From: Saturnia japonica
Taxonomy: Eukaryota > Arthropoda > Insecta > Lepidoptera > Saturniidae
NCBI GenBank assembly: GCA_033032175.1
Contig: CM065328.1
Location: 12,276,690 to 12,340,689, forward strand
Reading direction: 5' to 3'
Length of the DNA stretch: 64,000 nucleotides
Made by a program: the position numbers and the translations under genes. Below, piece after piece: positions 57,451-64,000 of the stretch. Each line of letters opens with the position of its first letter. Within the stretch, counting starts at the first letter, position 1. Below the pieces are notes generated by a model that worked only from the letters and a program-made list of their open reading frames with translations, was not told the origin of the DNA and searched no databases.

Positions 57451-59084
57451 ATAGAAGCAATTGTGAAATATGTCGTTCATGCAAATTAAAATAATGCACA
57501 TATTTATCATTCATTTAGTTTGATCAATCTCTAAGGGTAAAGTTACTTCATAGCGATAAATCCATTGAGGCATCTAACCAAGGAAATTTATTGTTTCAAA
57601 TGTCTGTGAGTTATATTTAATTACCATTAAATTATTAGCTAATAGGTTTAATTTCTATTTAAAATAAAAAATCTGCTTTAATACATTATATTTTTTTAAG
57701 GAAAATATCCAACGATTTCAAAATATGAGACAATTATCACATTTTTACCGTACGTATAGTATAGTCAGATTATTTAGGCTTTGTGTATTACCATGTATAG
57801 TCTGATCGTCCTGGACTATTATGTCAAATAGTCAGGGCCAGATTGAAAGGTTGTGAGACCCTGGGATATAAGAAGAGTAGAGGTCCTAAATAATTTTAAA
57901 TTTGAATTATGAATGCGGTTTAAGATTTAAAAAATCATTTTAAATTATTTTTTTACCTAATTAGACTAGAGTCCTTGTATTCTTTGCTCTAAACTTGGCT
58001 AACTTTGTAGACAAAAGACATAACTATAAAAATTACAAAAATAAATTTCCGTTTATATATCCACCAGTGGACCCCTAAAAACTCATAACATCTCTCTCAC
58101 TTGAAAAGATCGTGTTTCAAAAATTGTACTAATTAAGTTAGATGCTACTACAGCCAATTAACATGCAGACAGACAAGCGAACGGCTTTTATATACATAGA
58201 ACGGTATTTGTGTGTGGCTTCATCAACCTGACGTAAAATTGATAATATACATACAGATTTTAAAATCTTTTTTTTATATATTATGCAGTAGGTATTCAAA
58301 GTAAGTGCTAAGTCAGGTACCCATCACGTCCAGTCTCTCCCGCGGCAATTCAAGCCTAGATCCGTTCCTCGGTATGAAACCCTTGAGTCTGGCAGCCGCC
58401 CGCGCGATACAGGTGACACTGCACTTGCAATCACTTAGCTACCCACACACCATAACACACAATATATTTATATATACGTGTACACCATATAGGTACCTAC
58501 ATAGATTCCAGAAGGCAGAATCGTGTATATATGTACAGTTAAATTTAATTTCACGGGCAAGGAATTAGTTAATTGGATAGATTTATCTGCATGTACGGCA
58601 ACAGCTTTGAGTATGTTACGATGCTTTAGCGGCAGTGTCTTCAGAGCTCGTCCCCAAGCCTGGTGAAGCTGTCAAAGCCTGAAATGGTTCAAACAAAAAA
58701 GAAGTCAGGCTTCGTCGCTTGTATGGAGATACCGGCAATGGTCAAATTTCGTCTTCTTATTTAACCACCAAAGGCATATTATTAATCGGTGAAATGTATT
58801 AACCGCAATCAATACGACGTCAACGTTACGTCCGGTCAGCGGCTTCCGTGCCGTTTCCGTTTCCGGTCGGACCCCACTTCCGGTTGCGACTGACGTCTGA
58901 CAAGAGCCTGAGAGGAGATCTCGTGGTAAATTAATAGGTTAGAATTAGCGAAGCGTGTAATATTATGTATGTTATATTGATTTTTGAATTGAGTTTGTTG
59001 GTTGTATATTCGTGTCGTCAGGACAACTATTAGTAGGATCCTATCTAGAATGGGGTAAGTAGAACACAGACCTTGGGCACTAAT
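57451..59084. other. Unassigned sequence with an S fragment
   Basis: 58800-58910 contains repeated CCGGTC/TTCCGT words (GCCGTTTCCGTTTCCGGTCG). No gene is supported; the 87-codon ORF at 58305-58568 lacks any family feature. Confidence 0.45.
58620..58690. repeat. Dispersed repeat, family S (copy 3)
   Basis: CAGAGCTCGTCCCCAAGCCT and GGTGAAGCTGTCAAAGCC. Confidence 0.4.
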
Positions 59085-59480
59085 CAAAATATTTTATTCA
59101 ATTTAGACACTAAAAAAGGGCTTATGAATGTGAAAAGCTCGTACTCATCGAGAAAATCCGGCAACAAACTCGATCGGAGTTGTTATGTATCAAGCTATTT
59201 TTTTTACATTTGTTACTTATTTGTATTGTTTAGTAGAACTATTATTATTTTCAGTGGTTATAGGGTAGGTACTAAGAATCATTTTCAGATATGACTAAAA
59301 TTGAGATATTAATCCACTCTATAATATTAATCTTTTGACATTAAAACCTGCTTGAGATGGTCCTTGAACTTGTTGCCCGGCAAGTCAGTAATGTGCTTCG
59401 GGATCTTATTAAAGAACTTGACACAATAAGCTACTTTTACTGGTCTTACTAACACGATTTAAGTTAGGGTCTAGGTTTCA
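59085..59480 (-). pseudogene. LINE C-terminal coding remnant plus 3' UTR (family H, copy 3)
   Basis: Minus-strand reading 59425 to 59327 gives VKFFNKIPKHITDLPGNKF followed by KDHLKQVLMSKD and a stop. This is the conserved C-terminal block of a large insect jockey/CR1-like reverse-transcriptase family. The 3' UTR follows (59326 down to about 59085) and ends with AATAAA in TTGAATAAAATATTT, a poly-A signal. Coding upstream of 59430 is decayed. It identifies the two non-coding H copies at 1.4 and 23.3 kb as tails of the same element. Confidence 0.8.
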
Positions 59481-59592
59481 AGGAGATCATTTCATTTCTA
59501 TCGTATCCTAAACTTAGGACTTACACAGTTAACTTTAGTATTCTAATAAGAAACTTTATTAAATCTTAAGTAACTGGCATCATTTATTTATA

Positions 59593-60411
59593 CTAGCAGT
59601 CGCGCAATGATCGAAATCGACCAGCGACTTTTTAATCATATACTATTTTCTGTTTGACATATGCAGTATGAATCTAAATAATGAATATTGTTCAGGCAAC
59701 ACTATTTTTTACCTGTGCTCCGGTTGTCTGTGTCTCGACGCTTGGGGGCGCGCACGGTCTCTACAAAAAAAAAAAAAAAAAAAAACGGTTTCCCGACGTC
59801 GGTCTGGTCGGAGTGTTCGGAGCCTTATCATCATTCCAAATTTATTAAGTACTGTGATTGCTTCATAAAAAACGCTTGTTCGTGGTGGAACAGTTTTGTG
59901 TGTACCTTAGCAGATATAATAACTTTGACAACGGCGGCCGCTACAGTGACCAGTGTGGATTTGCACCCGGTCAAGGACACCGCATCAACGGCGACCCCAG
60001 GTAAGTCGGCATGGTTCGGCCGGGCTCAGTGATTTTTGGTGGGCCTGAACAAATCCCGAATTGATAGGATTTAGGAAGTCCCGGGACCGGCGAATCACAA
60101 GACTAGACGGCTTTAATTCGCCGTTCTAAGTATCCGGCCCCCACATTTCACACATATCACTTGCTGTCACTTTTCATTGAATGACAATGTCAATATTATG
60201 GGGTCTAAGTTCAACGGCACTGGTCATGTTAGGTTTTGCAGTATTAATTAATTAAATTTAATATATATGTAATAGATATTATAGATAAATTTTAGCTTTC
60301 TGCACTCCTTCTCCATATAAACTTTAACCATGCCGAATCACACAGTCTTCCGTGCACGCAATACGCTTAAAAAAGGGTAGAAAGTTTTTGCTTCACGCAT
60401 TAATATAATAG
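59593..60411 (-). mobile_element. Helitron-like family C split by an unassigned insertion (copy 6)
   Basis: C body runs 59593-59689 and resumes at 60154 (ATATCACTTGCTGTCACTTT). Its GAATATT/ATATCAC junction is interrupted with no obvious duplication. The 5' end keeps TTTTGCTTCACGCATTAATA. Confidence 0.7.
59690..60153. mobile_element. Unassigned 464-bp insertion with internal A21 run
   Basis: It interrupts the C copy. GTTCAGGCAACACTATTTTT, a GC-rich stretch (GGGGGCGCGCACGG) and 21 A at 59765-59785 form the first 96 bases; the rest is GC-rich with TCGGTCTGGTCGGAGTGTTC and a splice-donor-like CCAGGTAAGT at 59997-60006. No terminal repeats or target duplication are clear. It may be a SINE-like tail joined to another retroelement piece, or a processed RNA fragment. 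Confidence 0.5.
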
Positions 60412-61259
60412 TGATAACGTGATATTAGATGCGGCTGCATTTTTCTGAATGAAGTTGAGACGAAAAAGTTAAAAAATTAATTAAATTGCTCTCTTGTACT
60501 ACGCAGATAAGTAGACGAAAAAAGCCCTTAACTGCATGTGCGTGTTTTTTCACTTCCTTCCTCAAAACACTCAGACAAGAAAATCACTTATGTTTTTAAA
60601 GCATCAATGGGTAAAAATGAAGTTCCGAATGACTTAATCAACACATCTGCTCAGTCCTTGAGATAAGTTTATCGTAAGGGCATAGACTAAAGAGATGTTT
60701 TATCTATGGTTCGCACTACTAATGACTGTGCGGCGCTAACGTTTGGCGCCAATTTTTTTTCCTTCTCGTTGACTTTAGACGCACTGCGCACACCTCACAC
60801 GTTGAACTTTAAATTAGGGAGAAAATTTAACGTTTTTTTTGTTGTATTTGGACTGTATGGATCTCCACGTATAAGTATAACTAATTAAAACGATTCTTGA
60901 TTATTTCTAACGTAGTTACCTACTGTTAATTTACGGTCGTTTTCAATAACATATCTGAGTTTACTATTCCCGATTAGTATATATTTGTAATAAGTACTAT
61001 CTTTAAGATATGACAGTTATCCGTTTACCTCTTTTTTTTTCAAGCTATAGGATATGGATATATATTATGTAGATATGAAAAACTATTCATTAAAACAACG
61101 CAAAGATAGGATATTGAAAACAGCCGTTAATGGCACAATAATACATTTGATTTGATCTATAGTTAACTACCTTTTATAATTTTTGAATGCAGAATAAAAA
61201 TTATTGTGGTCGAATTCAAATTCGATGTAAAAAAAATTATATATAACTGTATATTAATT
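60412..61259. other. Unassigned AT-rich sequence
   Basis: 60725-60800 has GGCGCTAACGTTTGGCGCCA, a near-palindrome with E2F-like GGCGC words, out of gene context. Confidence 0.45.
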
Positions 61260-61435
61260 CAGTACAATTCAAAGACAGTGGCGACCACCGACAGATCCAT
61301 TGCTACTGTCGTACCACCCTACGTAAATAGATACTAGATGAACAGCGGCTGATATCGAAATGCGAAACCCATATGCGAATCACTATGAGGGGTTTTTACC
61401 ATATGTATGGTGGTCGCGACATGGTCAAGCTGTAG
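61260..61435 (-). mobile_element. LINE 3' UTR fragment, family G (copy 8)
   Basis: Shares GACAGTGGCGACCACCGACA, GCTGATATCGAAATGCGA and ATGTATGGTGGTCGCGACAT with the family. It lies just before the D element at 61492. Confidence 0.6.
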
Positions 61436-61491
61436 GTTAAGCAACAGGGTGTACCACGTGCAGGTCGGTTTGAATTTTTTTAACAATATTA

Positions 61492-62151
61492 TCTATTCTA
61501 ATATAATAAAGCGGAAGAGCTTTATTGTTTGTTTGTTTAAACATGCTAATCTCTGAAACTACCACTTGAATTCGAAAAATTCTTCTTGTATATGATAGCT
61601 AAACTCACGAGAAATAATGTAAGTTATCTAATATTAGCCTATAACTATGAGTTAGCTTTAAATATTGATTTTTATTAAGTAAGTCGGATGCAGAAATCTC
61701 CCGAATTGCTTTATCTGCATACGCTGGTGTAATGGTTAGTGATACGTAAATAAAATGTTCTATAAAATATTGCTCCTTAGTAGGTATATCTAAAAAAACA
61801 TCTGCGAAGACATATGCTATCTCTTATATAAAATCCGCAGTAAGCTATTTTGTTACAAACAGTTGTTAATAATTAAAAAGTGATTTAAGTATAAGCATTA
61901 TTTTTAGACATGGCATATTAATGCTTACGAATAAAAGTTACTTCATCATTAAAAAAAAATTATTAAGTTAAATTTTGCTCTTTAGAGTATGCTATTTGGA
62001 AACATATTTTAGGAGATAATGAAAAATTTAAATAATTTGTACTTGCGGGAAGAACAATTATGATAGAGTATACACGGGATGCGTTGGCGGCGCTTTTTTT
62101 CTGATAAAATTAACACGGGTGAAACCCTGAATATGTTTCACATAGAGCTAG
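61492..62151 (+). mobile_element. Helitron-like family D, full length (copy 3)
   Basis: TCTATTCTAATATAATAAAG after A, 3' end CATAGAGCTAG; 660 bp. The base after CTAG is C, not T, so the end may be slightly eroded. Confidence 0.68.
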
Positions 62152-62217
62152 CTTTTCTTTAAATTATGTCTGTGACTTTGGTTCCTCATCTCATATTCGA
62201 TCACGCAGAGTGACAAA

Positions 62218-62463
62218 TCCGTGAAACAAAAACTTTCTACCCCTTTTTAGGCGTATTGCGTGCACGGAAGACTGTGAGATTTGGCATAGTTAAAGTTTAT
62301 ATGGAGAAGGAGTGCAGAAAGCTAAAATTTATTTATAATATCTGTTAATTATATATTAAATTAAATAAATTAATACTGCGAATACTACTCCGACCAGTTC
62401 CATTGTACTTAGACCCATAAAACAAAGTTACAGGTCGAATTTTGAGCTTAGGGCGATCGCTAG
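62218..62463 (+). mobile_element. Helitron-like family C, internally deleted (copy 7)
   Basis: TCCGTGAAACAAAAACTTTC to GGGCGATCGCTAG then T, 246 bp. The block ordinarily holding GACATTGTCACTCAACG is missing. Confidence 0.7.
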
Positions 62464-63199
62464 TAAGTAATAATTAATGGATGAATATTTAGTCTTCATT
62501 TTTATTGTTTGATTTGTATATAATTACTATAATTAGTTAATAAAACACCTCTCTCTACCTAACGCTTCGGGGAACACAGGCGTGATGGTATGTTATGTTA
62601 TAATAATAATAATAATAGAAGTAACTTTTATTAATAATAGAATTAAGAAAATCCAATAATAATTTGAAATAAGAAATCCTTTTTTAGTAAAATATAATTG
62701 TGTAACCATAAGAAAATATTTTTTGATATTCGTTAACACGTCACGTGACCATGTCGATGACGACTTCATGAATCTACTCCCTATCCAAACCTTTCTATAG
62801 AAATGATTCTGCAATACCAGTCATTGTTTCTTCTACACAGATAAGTAAATAGATACCGTAATAGGGTAGGTAGCTTTATTCATAGAAATTATTCATGGTC
62901 AAATAATAATTTTACAATCAGGAGGCTCTTTTAAAAAGTGGAGTATCTATCCAGGTTTTAACCTAGGCGATTAAAATTTATGATTTAAATGCTATAAGTA
63001 ATATATACATCTGGCAAGAAACATGTAAGTAAGTATCTACCACAAATCGAGACGCGATTAAAGTAAAAAAATCAAAGATCACGTACTACGTATTACACAA
63101 AAAACAATATAAAAAAATCTCTACGCTCCTGATCGAAAATAATAAATCATATACATTATAACCAAACTGGATTATTTTTTACACAAATAAAATGTTCAA
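62464..63199. other. Unassigned AT-rich sequence upstream of the promoter block
   Basis: ATAATAATAATAATAAT near 62600 is low complexity; nothing else recognised. Confidence 0.5.
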
Positions 63200-63400
63200 A
63201 AAAGCATCATAAGGCTATAAAGGGGGTCGCCATTTTGACGGGGTATCGACTGCTGGGGCGTGAAAACGGAAAGCTGCCGGCCAATCGGCACAGCGCGTTT
63301 CAAAGGGCGTTCCAATGATCAACCAATCGCGTCGTAGGGTGACCTGATCATGCGCTTTTGGGACGATCCATACATTTAAAGAAGTTATACGGCAGTGTGG
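63200..63400 (+). promoter_or_regulatory. Promoter-like CpG-containing block upstream of the exon
   Basis: This block has many CpGs against an AT-rich background. It contains three CCAAT boxes (63281-63285, 63312-63316, 63323-63327) and, at 63226-63236, GTCGCCATTTT, the reverse of a YY1/Pho-like AAAATGGCGAC. An ATTTAAAG near 63374 could be a weak TATA-like element. These sites and the downstream exon suggest a promoter, but the start of transcription cannot be fixed by eye. Confidence 0.4.
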
Positions 63401-63655
63401 GCTTGGCCGTCGCCGCGAACGTACACGCTCGTAGACTGTTTATTTTTTATATTTTTTGTTATGAATAAATAATGTCGAAGTGCCTGAGGACTCTGTTTAG
63501 TGTATTTAGTAACTAATTAGAGGATTGTCTAACGTGATTTCAGTATATGTGGTAGATTTTAGTGATATTTTATAGTGGTTAGGGTTATTTGAACTTTTGA
63601 GTTTCCACGAGAAGTTCTTATCATCATCATCGGTGAAGAGATCACTCTGTCAGGG
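63401..63655 (+). promoter_or_regulatory. Probable 5' leader with two overlapping upstream ORFs
   Basis: If transcription starts near 63390-63420, the leader carries a 3-codon uORF (ATG AAT AAA TAA, 63461-63472) whose stop overlaps the next start as TAATG. The second uORF (63472-63516) has 14 codons. Such an arrangement can lower translation of the main frame or allow reinitiation. A competing reading is that TTTCAG at 63538-63543, preceded by CTAAC, is a splice acceptor, which would remove the uORFs from the mature message. Confidence 0.35.
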
Positions 63656-63761
63656 ATGGTTATGGCAAGCGGCGGAGCAGGGGGGCTGGTGCAGTCCCCT
63701 CCTGACATGCTGCATCATCACAATATCATGGATACATCATCACACGTGGAAATGATGCCGA
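63656..63761 (+). CDS. Probable first coding exon of an unidentified gene (partial, continues past the window)
   Basis: An ATG at 63656 in a GGGATGG context opens 35 codons plus one base, followed at once by a strong splice donor (GTAAGT, 63762-63767), so the intron would be phase 1. The peptide starts MVMASGGAGGLVQSPPDM and continues with a His triplet, NIMDTSSHVEMMP. It has no transmembrane or signal segment; a Gly/Ser/Pro/His/Met-rich disordered N-terminus is common in nuclear and regulatory proteins, but I do not recognise the family. A second ATG two codons in (63662) is an alternative start. Base composition is clearly more GC-rich than the 60 kb before it, and CCAAT boxes lie about 330 bp upstream. 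It could still be a chance reading frame, because only one exon is visible and no homology can be checked here. Confidence 0.6.
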
Positions 63762-64000
63762 GTAAGTTTACAAATTACAAAAAATATCTTACCTAGTTTT
63801 AAATGTAATAAAATAATAAGTTTATTGTCAATTCCCATGGACAGTGTAGGGTTCAAACTAAGGCTTAGGAAGACTAGAGAACTGGCTATGTGAGGAAATA
63901 AGTATTTTAATATGATTTATTTCAAATAAAATTATCTGTTTTAAATAGATTAGGTGGGTACATTAGATCATGTTAATCATATATTTCATTTATCATAGTA
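63762..64000 (+). other. Start of intron 1
   Basis: It begins GTAAGT and is AT-rich to the window edge, with no further coding signal. The acceptor is not in the window. Confidence 0.5.

Noticed and set aside
58305..58568. 87-codon plus-strand ORF
   Set aside because: No recognisable family, low-complexity second half, no donor or acceptor in a sensible place.
1..64000. CRISPR array, bacterial operon, phage or defence system
   Set aside because: No spaced direct repeats, ribosome-binding sites or prokaryotic genes; everything fits an insect nuclear genome.

Overview
This window looks like intergenic or gene-upstream DNA from a moth or butterfly. The case rests on its repeats, not on a species match. 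It is AT-rich, packed with short decayed transposable elements, and several dispersed repeats have the form I know from Lepidoptera: Helitron-like elements ending hairpin-CTAG, the CCGGCC/AGTGCGAG repeat, LINE tails, and mariner copies. I see no bacterial-type gene, operon, CRISPR array, rRNA or convincing tRNA.

Only one stretch looks like a host gene. At the right edge a CpG-bearing promoter-like block (about 63200-63400) leads into a probable 5' leader and a short first coding exon (63656-63761) ending at a GTAAGT splice donor. The exon encodes 35 residues rich in Gly, His and Met, and I cannot name the gene. The rest of that gene would lie beyond 64000, so the other 63 kb reads as its upstream flank.

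Layout. 0-6.6 kb: LINE/SINE tails, a Helitron-like C copy, a 4-unit tandem array of about 120 bp and a 24-bp minisatellite. 6.7-7.9 kb: a dead D37D (maT-type) transposon. 8-10 kb: Helitron-like B, SINE-like A and F repeats. 10.3-11.5 kb: a mariner with both terminal repeats and a TA duplication. 12.8-13.6 kb: a jockey-like LINE with reverse-transcriptase remnant. 16-33 kb: mostly unassigned AT-rich DNA with scattered B, C, D, E, G, H and O copies. 33.5-34.7 kb: a dead D41D (rosa-type) transposon. 36-39.3 kb: Helitron-like D and a nested C copy carrying a B copy. 39.7 kb: a MITE. 40-52 kb: dispersed repeats, an RTE LINE remnant and an inverted B cluster. 52.7-57 kb: three more inverted-repeat elements. 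59-62.5 kb: a LINE end, a C copy split by an unassigned insertion, and D and C copies. 63.2-64 kb: promoter and first exon.

The transposons interact mainly by nesting. Non-autonomous Helitron-like families (B, C, D, O) sit between A and T and share a 3' hairpin followed by CTAG, but no Rep/helicase source element is present. Three Tc1/mariner clades are present and all are dead. I found no new multi-gene system; the most useful leads are the gene start, the Helitron-like families and their nesting, the tandem arrays and the inverted-repeat elements. Repeat letters (A, B, C...) are local labels, not database names. Repeat boundaries were set by eye and may be off by several bases.
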